From: Paenibacillus sp. 37
GTDB lineage: Bacteria > Bacillota > Bacilli > Paenibacillales > Paenibacillaceae
Assembly: GCF_008386395.1 (NCBI RefSeq)
Contig: NZ_CP043761.1
Location: forward strand, 5,270,001-5,334,000
Reading direction: 5' to 3'
Length of the DNA stretch: 64,000 nucleotides
Shown: positions 26,924-36,050 of the stretch, piece after piece
Layout: every line of letters begins with the position of its first letter
Numbering within the stretch: position 1 is the stretch's first letter
Translations under genes and position numbers: made by a program
The notes under the pieces: generated by a model
Databases searched by the model: none
What the model was told of the DNA's origin: nothing
What the model saw: the letters and a program-made list of their open reading frames with translations, nothing else

Positions 26924-27943
26924 ATGCAGTATTCTCTTCCGATCTATCCACCCTTCATAACTGGAAGGTTACATCATTCTTTACCTCAAAGTATTATGTC
27001 TAAAAATGACAGCTACACCGCTTGGTTCTATAACAATTACATTCAGATTTCTTGCAATCGTGGGAAATATGGGAGTTCCGAATTAAACTTTTTTAGATAC
27101 TTCATGTGGGAGCATCGTTATCCGTTTTTCCATATCGAACAGCTTACACGCGATACAATCAATTTATTAAATATAAATTTTATCAATTTAATAAAAGAAA
27201 CTATAACAAATGGAAAATACTTCTATCTAAATATAGATGAATTCTACTTACCTCTTCAACATCATCAACAATTCCATATTGTCAGAGATGTATTAATTTT
27301 TGGATTTAATGATGACGAGAATATATTCAAAGTTCTTGGATTTGATAAAAATGGAAAGTTTGGTGTGAATGACATCCCATACCATGTACTTTATGAGGCA
27401 TATATGAAAACAGAGGTTGTTGACGGTTGGGAAAACTACGTTTATATCGTCAAAGAAAATAAATTTGATTATCAATTTAATTTCGAGTTAATTTTTGAGC
27501 TTTTCGATGACTATCTTTACAGTAAAAATACTTCTAAGAAGTTTAATATGATTGAGAATGATAAAAACCTCATTTTTGGTATACATTGTATCGAATCTCT
27601 GAAGGAAGATGTTATCCAAAATGATTTCTCTTTTGTACCTATACATATTATCTGGGAACACAAAAAAATAATGGTAAATCGAATCAAATATATTTCCAGT
27701 CTTGTACCCGAGTTAGACTTACATAAATTCGCAACAGAATATGAGGAGTTAGAAAAATACTCCAGCCTTATTCGAATGTTATGTATTAAAAAGTATTACA
27801 ATAATAGTTTAATAATTAATGATAAAATAGTTGATTTACTAAACTCTATCATTACAAAAGAGAAGACTATTCTATCTCGATTTTTAGAGAAAATGAAATC
27901 CTCAAATATTCAAGAAAGATATGAGAGCATCCTTAACTTATAA
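26924..27943 (+). CDS. BtrH-like papain-fold protein (Trp variant), divergent from operon
   Basis: 339 residues, closest in this window to the frameshifted gene at 7966-9013 and the one at 56620-57645. Shared blocks: HHSLPQSIM, then AWFYNNYIQIS, where Trp takes the place of the Cys in the catalytic-looking relatives. Also IVRDVLIFGFNDDENIF, with Arg at the usual His, and IIWEHKKIMVNRIKYI near the C-terminus, then a helical tail. Both supposed catalytic residues are lost, so a binding, scaffolding or partner-subunit role is more likely than catalysis. AAAGGCGG precedes the ATG. The divergent position suggests co-regulation with the operon. Confidence 0.65.
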   Translation: MQYSLPIYPPFITGRLHHSLPQSIMSKNDSYTAWFYNNYIQISCNRGKYGSSELNFFRYFMWEHRYPFFHIEQLTRDTINLLNINFINLIKETITNGKYFYLNIDEFYLPLQHHQQFHIVRDVLIFGFNDDENIFKVLGFDKNGKFGVNDIPYHVLYEAYMKTEVVDGWENYVYIVKENKFDYQFNFELIFELFDDYLYSKNTSKKFNMIENDKNLIFGIHCIESLKEDVIQNDFSFVPIHIIWEHKKIMVNRIKYISSLVPELDLHKFATEYEELEKYSSLIRMLCIKKYYNNSLIINDKIVDLLNSIITKEKTILSRFLEKMKSSNIQERYESILNL

Positions 27944-28071
27944 CTAAATAGAAAATTTTGACGAATTGTAATATAAAGTGCAACACCTAATGGAGATAAT
28001 AAAAAAACAACCCTTGCCTGATCGTGTAAAATGAAGGTTCCTACACCACATTCACACAAGGGGAATCCACC

Positions 28072-28690
28072 ATGAGCTACGCACATCTTAGCATAATTTA
28101 GCGAAGTAAACTAAAAACCCCTCCATAAACAGTGGGAAAGTGTCCGGGCCGTTGCCCGGTATTTAGGTAGGCATCCTACCACTACTAGCCATGAACTCTG
28201 CCTAAAAAAAACGCAACCTTCCTATTTGTGCCGAGCGCTATCATAGAAGCAAAACTCCGTGCATCGTGGTCTCCCGAGCAGATTGTAGAACATCTCCGTC
28301 AAGAGGGGCAGTCTGTATTTAGCTTCAAAACGATCTATCGTTAGCCGTATTCAGGCCGTTTGATGAGAGGCATACTTACTGTTCTACGTCATAAAGACCA
28401 ACGGCAAAAACCTGCGGAGCCACGTGGCAAGTTTGCCGTAGGCAGAACGATCCCCCGCACCCAACAGAGGTACGGTCTCAGGAAACCTTTGGCTAATTGG
28501 AACTCTATACGCGGTCGTCCCGGACCGTGGGAAAAGTAAGGGCTCTTTAACTACATTCATCGTATGCAGACCCCGCCTGTATACCGCCATTCCCATGCCT
28601 GATCATACAGCTTTGTCCATGGAAATTGTTTTTGGTGTAGCAGCCTCGGAGTACCGTTGGAGAACCGCTCACGAATCCTTTTCAGAGGAG
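28072..28690 (+). pseudogene. IS30-family transposase remnant
   Basis: Decayed reading in shifting frames: MSYAHLSII, then IIEAKLRASWSPEQIVEHL, QEGQSVFSFKTIYR, VLRHKDQRQKPAEPRGKFAV, and later short matches such as RHSHA near a lost active-site block. This order is that of IS30-family transposases. Internal stretches are missing, and stops and indels are frequent. The 3' part is absent, being followed by unrelated sequence. Confidence 0.8.
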
Positions 28691-28772
28691 CGGTTGCACT
28701 TAGCTTGATAATCCGTCATTTCAAGATCAGTAATTTCATTTAAATGAAATTCATTCTAAACTCAATTTGCTC

Positions 28773-28887
28773 CTAAACATCTTTAAATTCGGCTCGCTGA
28801 TATAAGCGCATTGCTCTTTCGTTAGAATCAGCCACATGAAGTTGTGCCGCGCTAGTAACTATATCAGAAAGCCTCTTACTTAATAAT
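28773..28887 (-). pseudogene. C-terminal fragment of a GNAT acetyltransferase
   Basis: On the minus strand the last 25 residues read AAQLHVADSNERAMRLYQRA and EFKDV, the usual C-terminal GNAT signature, then a TAG stop. Upstream the frame runs into the left end of an IS3-family element, so the gene was probably cut by that insertion or by an earlier rearrangement. Confidence 0.6.
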
Positions 28888-28981
28888 AAACTGTACCCTA
28901 TAGAGTAGACACTTTGAAAAAGTCTCTCTATGGGGTATTTTGTTATACACCTATGAACAAGACAAGGACGGAGAATAATAA

Positions 28982-29397
28982 TTGAGTAAAAAAACATTTA
29001 CAGCATATGAAGTAGAGCAACTGGCTAGAAATCCTTATGTGAAGTCCGTGTCGACCAAAGGGATCACGCATACGGACGAGTTTAAACAACTCTTTATTAC
29101 ATCGAATCAGCAAGGAAAAATGGCTAGAGAGATTTTTGAGACGTGTGGATTTGAAGTCATACCCTTGGCATGACTCGGGTCAAAGCCGCAGCTAAACGTT
29201 GGAAAGCAAGTTACAACAAGCAAGGGGTTCCAGGCTTACAAGATACACGAGGTAAGCATTCTGGCAGACCTCTGAAGCGAGAGTTGACCTTGGCAGAGAA
29301 GAACGCGAAACTCGAAGCGCAGATTCACCTGCTTCAAGCAGAGAACGAACTGCTAAAAAAGATTCGTTTGGCCGAACGGGGGTGGAATCACGAGTAA
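28982..29397 (+). pseudogene. IS3-family orfA (HTH), frameshifted
   Basis: Starts at a TTG with GGAG upstream. The first piece ends FETCGFEVIPLA with a TGA at 29171-29173. The second piece, one frame over, starts at the overlapping ATG with TRVKAAAKRWKASYNKQG and ends in a leucine-zipper-like ENAELLKK-type helix. Together they equal one helix-turn-helix orfA, consistent with one missing base before the ATG. An A6G slippery site (CTAAAAAAG, about 29353) near its end is where a -1 frameshift into orfB would occur. Confidence 0.75.
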
Positions 29398-30263
29398 AAC
29401 GAACGCCGAACTTGCGATACAGGTTAATCCGAAAGGTGATTGAGAAATATCATCTCCAGCGAATGGTGAGTGTTCCGTGTGAAGCGGCAGGGGTGTCCAG
29501 AAGTGGATATTATCGTTACTGGAGCCGTTCAGCCATTCACAGACGCATGCAGAAGGAACAGGTAGATGAAGAAATCAGCCTGCACGTCCGTCGCGCTTTC
29601 CAGTTTAAGAAACGAAACAAAGGTGCTCGTTCCATCAAAATGACGCTGGAAGGACAATTTCAAATCATCTGGAATCTCAAGCGCATCCGACGAATTATGA
29701 AAAAATATGCGATTGTATGTCCTCATCGAAAAGCGAATCCTTACAAACAAATGATGAAGGCAACCCAGGAGCATCGAACCATGCCTAACCTGTTGCAACG
29801 TACCTTTAAACAAGGCATCCCGGGCAAGGTGCTTCTTACGGATATCACCTACTTAAGCTATGGTCAAGGGAAGCGAGCCTACCTGTCGACCATCAAGGAT
29901 AGTTCAACCAATGAAATTGTAGCCTACTATGTGTCGGAGCGAATGACCATGGATCTGGCGACAAACACATTGCTCCACTTACAGAAAAATCGCAGATTCA
30001 AGCGGAGTCAAGATGCCTTCATTCATTCCGATCAAGGAACCCACTACACGCATCCTGATTTTCAAAAGAAAGTGAAACAAATGGGACTTGGACAATCTAT
30101 GTCTAGACGAGGAAACTGCTGGGATAATGCACCACAGGAGTCGTTCTTTGGCCATTTTAAGGATGAAGTTTCACTGAAAAACTGCACAACTATAGATGGG
30201 GTTAAACGAGAAATTAAAGCATATATGATGTACTATAACCACTACAGATACCAGTGGGACTAA
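29382..30263 (+). CDS. IS3-family transposase orfB, early stop
   Basis: 293-residue integrase-core transposase. The DDE residues are visible: VLLTDITYLSYG, AFIHSDQGTHY and NCWDNAPQESFFGHFKDE. The stop after HYRYQWD is followed in the same frame by KKMTPAQYRDHLLQAI, the normal family ending. The protein therefore lost about 17 C-terminal residues through a nonsense or paired-indel change. GTG start overlapping orfA by 16 bp; natural production is probably by -1 frameshifting from orfA. Confidence 0.85.
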   Translation: MESRVKRTPNLRYRLIRKVIEKYHLQRMVSVPCEAAGVSRSGYYRYWSRSAIHRRMQKEQVDEEISLHVRRAFQFKKRNKGARSIKMTLEGQFQIIWNLKRIRRIMKKYAIVCPHRKANPYKQMMKATQEHRTMPNLLQRTFKQGIPGKVLLTDITYLSYGQGKRAYLSTIKDSSTNEIVAYYVSERMTMDLATNTLLHLQKNRRFKRSQDAFIHSDQGTHYTHPDFQKKVKQMGLGQSMSRRGNCWDNAPQESFFGHFKDEVSLKNCTTIDGVKREIKAYMMYYNHYRYQWD

Positions 30264-30353
30264 AAAAAGATGACCCCTGCACAATACAGAGATCATCTTC
30301 TTCAAGCCATATGAGTCTTTTTATAGAAATGTCCTTTACATAGGGTACAGTTT

Positions 30354-31252
30354 ATAATTGCCCGATATTCTTGTAAAGAAAAGATGTCATCAATTAGCCT
30401 TTTTTTTCTTGGATCATAATGTACCATAATCAGTCGACATTGTTATTTGAAATTTATGCAGCGTAGGTTTTCTCCATGTTGGTAAAGCTTTAAACGCACT
30501 TAATTTATTAAAGGTTGACGCTTCTTCAGTTAAGGCTCCTCCTTCTCTATTTTGAGAAACAAATCCAGCTCCTCCAACGAATAGATATCCCACTGACTTA
30601 TATAAAAGTCCGATGATTTGGGGACACATCTTCCAGACTCTTCTCTAGCAACCAGTATCCCTCGACGCGGCAGAACCCCTTACTTTTCATAAAATCAAGT
30701 TATCGTTCTACTGCTCTATAATGCTAAACATCATTCAGTATTACGCAAAGGATACTGGTTTAACAATTTTTGATCTCTTTTACGAAGCTCATTAAATAAT
30801 GCTTCATATGCTTCTCGTGGATCCTGTATTTTCAGAGAGACGTTCATATCAATATAATAGTGTGTGGCAGTTCAATAGTATCATTGTAAACGCTGGTCGT
30901 GGCAGGACATGCCTGTAACCGGTTAGTTCACCAACAGAATACGATGCTTTAGTTCGAGATTATTCGAGTATAGCCAGTTGGCCCACACAGGATAATTTGG
31001 ATAAACCTTTCGGGTATGCCTCTCAATTCTTTTAATTCTTCAAGTATAGTAGTTTGAAAAGATTTAATGGTCATCGACATACATATTTCCTCCTAGATTT
31101 TCAGAATCTGACCAATTGATGAACGAAAGTAGTTATGAGAAAGCGCAGCGAGATAAATCAGCAACGTAACCTGAACATCTAAGCTTACCTATTAGCTACG
31201 TAGTATAGAGCCAAATGATGATCATCTATTACCTCAACCAGCGATGAGTTTT
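30354..31252 (-). other. Region of decayed coding fragments
   Basis: About 900 bp between the IS3 element and the MFS gene. Minus-strand open stretches exist, for example one containing GLLYKSVGYLFVGGAGFVSQ (30414-30629) and one with VSLKIQDPREAYEALFNELR near 30740-30850. None is a complete gene I recognise, and stops interrupt them. It is best seen as debris of one or more small genes. Confidence 0.4.
30949..31080 (-). CDS. Small hypothetical ORF, possibly a truncated gene
   Basis: 43-codon frame with a good AGGAGG site eight bases before its ATG. It begins MSMTIKSFQTTILEELKELR and ends soon after an ILCGPTGYTR segment. The strong ribosome binding site suggests this was a real gene start, and the lack of any continuation suggests a truncated remnant. 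Function not recognised. Confidence 0.3.
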   Translation of the reverse strand: MSMTIKSFQTTILEELKELRGIPERFIQIILCGPTGYTRIISN

Positions 31253-31387
31253 CTAAATCAATTCCTGCCTTCTTTTCAAATACACATACAACACTACGCC
31301 AGATACCGCACAGATCACCGCACATAATCCAATGAATCCATATCCCGCCTGAAGCCCGCGCAGCAGTCCCAACTGAGTCGTTGAACC
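31246..31387. repeat. Direct repeat of the MFS 3' end (right copy)
   Basis: This stretch, covering the last codons of the MFS gene, is matched in the same orientation by the diverged copy at 9202-9340, including runs such as TTCAAATACACATACAACAC and AGATCACCGCACATAA. The copies bracket the biosynthetic operon and its IS debris. Confidence 0.8.
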
Positions 31388-32524
31388 GTATATATTCTTC
31401 ACACCTTCAATGACCCAGCCAATCACATAGTTACCAATGACACTACCAACCCCCATCAAGGTAACCGTGAACGTAATCGCTGTGTCACTGCCGTTCGGAT
31501 ATCTGCGTGCGATAAACGCCATTACTGTTGGATAGATCATCGCTATACCTGCACCCGAGATGGCAAAGAAGATGGCGAGCCCCTCTCCTCCGACAAGCGC
31601 AATAAACGTACAAATGGCCGAGAACGCAGAGAAGATTATCAGCGACAGTACAAATCCGATCCGGTCCGTTAGAGGACCCAGCAGCAAACGTCCAAGCGAG
31701 AACGTGAGGAAGAATGCTGACAGTAACCCCGAAGCTTTCACCGTGTCCCACGTATAGGCTTTCTCCAGGAAGTTAACGAGCCAACCCCCAACCGCCAGTT
31801 CCGATACCACGCCAAAAGAAAGAATGAGTACCATCAGCCAGATGGCTGGATCACGTGTTAACGTCTTAAGCGAGGTCCGATCTTCATGAGGAAGATCATC
31901 TCCCGGAAATTTGCTGCGCAGCGCCGCAATGATTGGTAGCAGACAGAGTGACAACATCACCAGATACATGCCGCGCCAGTCCAGTACGTGTCCGAACACG
32001 CTCAACGACATCACCCCTGTCGCCAGCAAAGGCGCCACCGTTGAACTCAGCCCATAGAAGAAATGGGACAGGTTCATCATCGTACCTGTGTTCTTCACAA
32101 AGATCCGCGCACCCAGAATCGCCAAAGCAATCTCCAGCATGCCGTTACCGATGTACATGAAGAAGTACGATGAAGCAAAGAGCGGATAGTTATGAGACAT
32201 GTAAATGAACACACCCGATAAGATCATCGATGCAAAAGATATGATGCTGACGGCCTTGATGCCCCATTTGCGAACCAGAATAGCCGTGAACGAGCAGGCG
32301 ATCAGGTACCCCAGTGCATTCAGGGACAATAACGTCCCGAGCTGTTTTTCGTCCAAATTAAAGTCGAATTGAATGCGCGGAATAGCCGGCCCCTTAATAT
32401 TTTCCGATATGCCAAATACGATAAATCCCAGAAAGATCGTTGCCAGTTGCATGGCGTACAGCTTGTTGAACTTTCGTTTGTTGCCTTGTGTACCTGCTTG
32501 CTGATTCAAAATAAGTTCCTCCAT
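31253..32524 (-). CDS. MFS transporter, probable sugar or small-molecule permease
   Basis: 423 residues with 12 predicted membrane segments. Loop motifs include LVRKWGIKAVS after the second segment and LGPLTDRIGFVLS in the second half, matching the duplicated MFS loop. It lies downstream of a ROK regulator on the same strand, 192 bp apart, with a 15-bp inverted repeat between them. Sugar transport is inferred from the ROK neighbour; the substrate is unknown. Its 3' end is duplicated as a decayed fragment at 9.2 kb. Confidence 0.85.
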   Translation of the reverse strand: MEELILNQQAGTQGNKRKFNKLYAMQLATIFLGFIVFGISENIKGPAIPRIQFDFNLDEKQLGTLLSLNALGYLIACSFTAILVRKWGIKAVSIISFASMILSGVFIYMSHNYPLFASSYFFMYIGNGMLEIALAILGARIFVKNTGTMMNLSHFFYGLSSTVAPLLATGVMSLSVFGHVLDWRGMYLVMLSLCLLPIIAALRSKFPGDDLPHEDRTSLKTLTRDPAIWLMVLILSFGVVSELAVGGWLVNFLEKAYTWDTVKASGLLSAFFLTFSLGRLLLGPLTDRIGFVLSLIIFSAFSAICTFIALVGGEGLAIFFAISGAGIAMIYPTVMAFIARRYPNGSDTAITFTVTLMGVGSVIGNYVIGWVIEGVKNIYGSTTQLGLLRGLQAGYGFIGLCAVICAVSGVVLYVYLKRRQELI

Positions 32525-32585
32525 TGTGTTCGGAAAAATGGTTACACTTGATAACTATGATTGCAGTACCATCTTCCGACCGCTG

Positions 32586-32635
32586 TTATCCCTGTATTTT
32601 TTGAATCTTTCCTAGAGGTGAAAATACAGGGATAA
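32586..32635. promoter_or_regulatory. 15-bp perfect inverted repeat between ROK and MFS genes
   Basis: TTATCCCTGTATTTT and its exact complement AAAATACAGGGATAA, separated by 20 bases, lie 60-110 bp upstream of the MFS start. There is no U-run after either side. An operator for the adjacent ROK regulator fits better than a terminator, but a hairpin acting on ROK mRNA is possible. Confidence 0.5.
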
Positions 32636-32716
32636 AGGCGTTCTTCAGATTGGTTCTGCCCTCTCCGTTATCGTGTCAATGATTTGTACATTTGAAATAG
32701 GAAACATGGTTAAGCT

Positions 32717-33754
32717 TTACCACTGCTTTTCAACCACCTGAATGCGGTAGGTCAGGCTCTCTAGCGTTACCGCGACTAGTCCCGTCACATATTCTCGCCG
32801 AGTGTCTCTTTGGATGATCAACTCCGGCATATGCTCCTGTGGGATCAGGTGATCCAGACAGCCTTGTAACAGGTCATCCCGCATAGCCGGGTCCATTGTA
32901 TCGCCAGTAACGACAATCGCTGCCGGGTTGATAATCGCAATGATGGAGATCAGCGTCTTTGTGACGAGTTCCTGCAACCCTTCCGTCGTTTTCAACATGC
33001 GCAGCTGCTCTTCCCGTGACACGCCAAAAGGTAAAAAGGACACCTCGCCTCCAAATTGCGTATTCCCGGTCAGCGGACGACCATCAATGATAAATCCTGC
33101 ACCGGGAAAATGGTTCTCCGGAAAAGTCACCACCGCGAAGTTCTTCTCTTCCTCAAATTGCTGCTGGTTGTAGAGTCCGTAGACCGTCAGGTTCATGTCG
33201 TTGCCAATGACCACTTCCACGTCTTCATACTGCTCCTTAAGCCTTGGCCCGAGGGGTTGATACATCAGCTCCGGTACATCGCAAATCCCAATCACGCCGT
33301 TGTGTGCCACCCCAGGTATTCCAATACCAATCGCCTGCACATTATGGTGTTGTTCGATCAGATTGGCAATCAGATCCTCTACCACCGTTACATTGATCTC
33401 ATCCAAAAAGAGTGTCTGTTCATCCGCCATCTCTCCATTCAGATTGGCATATGTATGTGTGATCGAGTGAATGCCGCCCTCTGTTCGAATAATCAGGCAC
33501 AGTACGCTTGCGTAGTCCGCATTGAATTGATATCGACTAGCCGGTCTTCCCCCACTTGATTCATCCGGGCCCAGATCAATAATCTCACCTGTTTGGAGTA
33601 ATTCGTTCAGGATCGTGCCGCATGTCGCAACGCTGAGTTTCGTCAGGTTAGCAATGGAAGCTTTTGTGCCTACGCCCATGGATCGGAGTGTATTCTTCAC
33701 CAGTTCAACGTTAATGCGTTTGACCTGCTGAGTGTTGTGTGATGTGGGTAACAT
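32717..33754 (-). CDS. ROK family transcriptional regulator
   Basis: 345 residues. N-terminal winged HTH (residues about 12-75, with KASIANLTKLSVATCGTIL), then a ROK sugar-kinase-like domain with IGIGIPGV and GNDMNLTVYGLY. The usual ROK zinc Cys cluster is not visible, and the ATP-site motifs are weak, as in purely regulatory NagC/XylR-type members. It likely represses the downstream MFS gene in response to a sugar or sugar phosphate. A 200-bp gap with no gene precedes it. Confidence 0.82.
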   Translation of the reverse strand: MLPTSHNTQQVKRINVELVKNTLRSMGVGTKASIANLTKLSVATCGTILNELLQTGEIIDLGPDESSGGRPASRYQFNADYASVLCLIIRTEGGIHSITHTYANLNGEMADEQTLFLDEINVTVVEDLIANLIEQHHNVQAIGIGIPGVAHNGVIGICDVPELMYQPLGPRLKEQYEDVEVVIGNDMNLTVYGLYNQQQFEEEKNFAVVTFPENHFPGAGFIIDGRPLTGNTQFGGEVSFLPFGVSREEQLRMLKTTEGLQELVTKTLISIIAIINPAAIVVTGDTMDPAMRDDLLQGCLDHLIPQEHMPELIIQRDTRREYVTGLVAVTLESLTYRIQVVEKQW

Positions 33755-33952
33755 GGTTAGTTATATGCCTCCTTTCGTTCATTTTGAACCATTCAACGAA
33801 TGTTTTTAAAAGTATTTTAATAATTGAAGTGTAGGGGGATTTGGGTGGAAAGTCAATGCTTAATTGGGAGCGAAAACGTTTGAATGGGAAGGCAAAAGGA
33901 CAGTGTAAGATCATCGTCTATGATCCTGCGCTGTCCTTTAGTTAAGGTGACT

Positions 33953-34222
33953 TTATGTAGACTGGCTCATTTGATTTGCCAAGATGCTCTTCTCCAGTCG
34001 AACTTCAAATAAATTTCGGTTTAGATCCTGTTCCATAGCGTGCAGATGGTATGCAGCCTGTTTCACTGTGTCCATGGGCAGCACCCCTGCTCGCTTCGCG
34101 ATAATGTCCATGGCGTCCAGGATAAGTTTGTTGCATGTAACGAGTTGATCGACGTAATCGTCTTCTTGTTGGACGAGATGTGCGTACTGCGAAGACAGGT
34201 CTTCGCTGTTGGTACTTATCAT
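33953..34222 (-). CDS. Small hypothetical helical protein
   Basis: 89 residues from the ATG at 34222, chosen because AGGAG lies seven bases before it; a longer frame to 34306 would run across the operator region. The protein is helical and charged (QQEDDYVDQLVTCNKLILDA, then a Leu-rich heptad-like tail). I do not recognise the family. It is transcribed divergently from the small HTH regulator, sharing a promoter region rich in inverted repeats. Confidence 0.6.
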   Translation of the reverse strand: MISTNSEDLSSQYAHLVQQEDDYVDQLVTCNKLILDAMDIIAKRAGVLPMDTVKQAAYHLHAMEQDLNRNLFEVRLEKSILANQMSQST

Positions 34223-34240
34223 GTCACCACTCCTAAAATT

Positions 34241-34294
34241 GGTACGCATAAGAGTACCAGATATACAAAAAGTATATGGTACGCTCATGCGTAA
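34241..34294. promoter_or_regulatory. Divergent promoter region with three inverted repeats
   Basis: In order: GGTACGCATAAGAGTACC (34241-34258, ends inverted), ATATAC-AAAAA-GTATAT (34261-34277) and GGTACGCTCATGCGTA (34279-34294, with TACGC / GCGTA arms). The GGTACGC half-site occurs twice. This is a likely operator set for the adjacent Xre-type regulator controlling both divergent genes. Confidence 0.5.
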
Positions 34295-34330
34295 CGTCAA
34301 GACCATATGGAAAATTTAGGAGTGATACTC

Positions 34331-34552
34331 ATGGCTAAGAAAGTTGTCGTCAATATTCACAAACTCACGGAAAAACATAATATCTCACTGCGCGAACTGG
34401 CTCGATTGTCTGATATCCGTCACGCTGCATTAAGTGAGTTGCAGTCCGGTAAACGAGAGAATATCAACTTTGCTCACATTGAGCGAATTGCTGAGGCGTT
34501 GGATATTGATGATATAAGGGAAATTATTGAGATAAGAGAGAATCAATTCTAA
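34331..34552 (+). CDS. Xre-family small HTH regulator
   Basis: 73 residues, nearly all helix-turn-helix: HNISLRELARLSDIRHAAL then LQSGKRENINFAHIERIAEA. The start at 34331 is favoured by AGGAG nine bases before the ATG. It resembles the small Cro/YozG-type regulators. It likely autoregulates through the GGTACGC repeats. Confidence 0.8.
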   Translation: MAKKVVVNIHKLTEKHNISLRELARLSDIRHAALSELQSGKRENINFAHIERIAEALDIDDIREIIEIRENQF

Positions 34553-34807
34553 CCAAAAAAAAGAGGAAACTAACAATTATTATTTTTGATCAATTCAGTA
34601 TAAACCTTTTTTCAACTTAAATTTTATTATAGGGTTATAGTGATTCCAAACTAGCATTTAGTTATTAGGCGTCTCATTTTATATTCTAATCCATCATAAA
34701 GCAGCCTAAATTTATTAACCCCTCCTGTCTTATACTAACTATTTCCAAACAACTTAATAATGTTAAAATATAATGTAATATCTTTTTCACATAAAGGGGA
34801 GATAGCC

Positions 34808-36040
34808 ATGAAGAAATTTGTTTATTTTTCTAAGAATATTCCTAGAACTGAACGTAATATAGTAAATCTTTTATCGGAGACTAATGAGGCATTAATTTGG
34901 TACATTAATACTGAAGGTACCAAGGTAACAGCTATGTACGTTAATAATAAATTAGGAAGGCTAGAAAAAGAGATTTTGTATAAATCTGAAAATGAAAGTT
35001 TTGATCTAACTAATATTGATTTTATAGATAACTCGTATACACCAGTAGACTCGCGTTTCAAATTATTTTGTTCACTTAAGGTAGAAAATTTAATAGAGTA
35101 CATAAAAATAATTGATATCATAAATGGTGCCTCTGAATTCGTTTTTAGAGGTCAAAGAGATGTGACGTGGAACTTACAAGCAAGTATATTCAGAAAAAAC
35201 TATACTGAAAATAAGGAATTTGAGATTTACAGGGATATTCGAAAAAACAAGTTTGAGAATTTAACACGAAATACTTTTCTGGATAATCTGATTCATATGC
35301 AACATTACGGCATTCCAACAAGGTTACTTGATTGGAGCAGAAATCCTTTAATATCACTTTTCTTTGCTTGTTCCGATGAGAAAAATGACGGTAAAGTCTT
35401 TGCGTACAGGCCGAAACTTATATACCAATTCTATGATAAAGAATATGAAGTCTTATCAAATTATTTAAAAGAAGACTTCAATAAAACTCAATTGAATTCG
35501 GATTCAGTAAAGTTTCTAGCTGCAATAGGTAGAGGGGCACAGTCAGAAGCTATTTTCATTGAGAGCACTATTGAGAATGAACGTTTAAAAGCTCAAAAAG
35601 GCTTGTTTTCAATACAGATCGATATAAAGAGCAACTACATCGAACCAATTAAAGATGAAATACTTAAGTCCACTAGCCTATTCAAAAAAGATATAATAGA
35701 TATGCGAGATTTAAGAGAAATTTCAGTTAACAATTCATACGAAACACAAACAAAGTTAAACACAATTCTAGATAAATATCCTTCTTACTCAAGCAAGATA
35801 GCCGATATTGAGAAAGAAGCGGAACGGCACTTTGTTGAGTTAACTGAAAATAGATATTGGACATTAAGTGAGATGAGTAATGATAATGCTTTAGACAATT
35901 ACTCTATTGAATTTTTTATTCCGAAAGACCAAAAAAAGAAAATTAAACAACAGTTAGAGAGTATAAATATTAATGCAATGACGGTTTATCCTGACTTTGC
36001 AGGATTTGTTCAATATATTATAGAAAAATACGAAGGGTAG
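34808..36040 (+). CDS. FRG domain protein
   Basis: 410 residues from the ATG at 34808, which follows GGGGAG. An FRG domain occupies residues about 105-240: FVFRGQRDVTWNLQASIFR, then HMQHYGIPTRLLDWSRNPLI and SLFFACSDEKNDGKVFAY. The domain is named after its Phe-Arg-Gly and occurs in many bacterial and phage-defence-associated proteins of unknown activity. The N-terminal 90 and C-terminal 150 residues are unassigned. The next gene starts 10 bp later, so the pair forms an operon. AT-rich composition and neighbours suggest a defence island. Confidence 0.8.
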   Translation: MKKFVYFSKNIPRTERNIVNLLSETNEALIWYINTEGTKVTAMYVNNKLGRLEKEILYKSENESFDLTNIDFIDNSYTPVDSRFKLFCSLKVENLIEYIKIIDIINGASEFVFRGQRDVTWNLQASIFRKNYTENKEFEIYRDIRKNKFENLTRNTFLDNLIHMQHYGIPTRLLDWSRNPLISLFFACSDEKNDGKVFAYRPKLIYQFYDKEYEVLSNYLKEDFNKTQLNSDSVKFLAAIGRGAQSEAIFIESTIENERLKAQKGLFSIQIDIKSNYIEPIKDEILKSTSLFKKDIIDMRDLREISVNNSYETQTKLNTILDKYPSYSSKIADIEKEAERHFVELTENRYWTLSEMSNDNALDNYSIEFFIPKDQKKKIKQQLESININAMTVYPDFAGFVQYIIEKYEG

Positions 36041-36050
36041 GTAGGATTTT

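Larger units (their letters stand above)
28888..30353 (+). mobile_element. IS3-family insertion sequence, probably inactive
   Basis: About 1,466 bp bounded by inverted ends AAACTGTACCCTAT (28888-28901) and its complement ATAGGGTACAGTTT (30340-30353). It encodes an HTH orfA, broken by a frameshift, and an rve-type orfB with an early stop near its end. No convincing target-site duplication was found next to the ends. Confidence 0.82.

Noticed and set aside
28384..28596. 70-codon minus-strand ORF
   Set aside because: Antisense to the IS30 transposase remnant.
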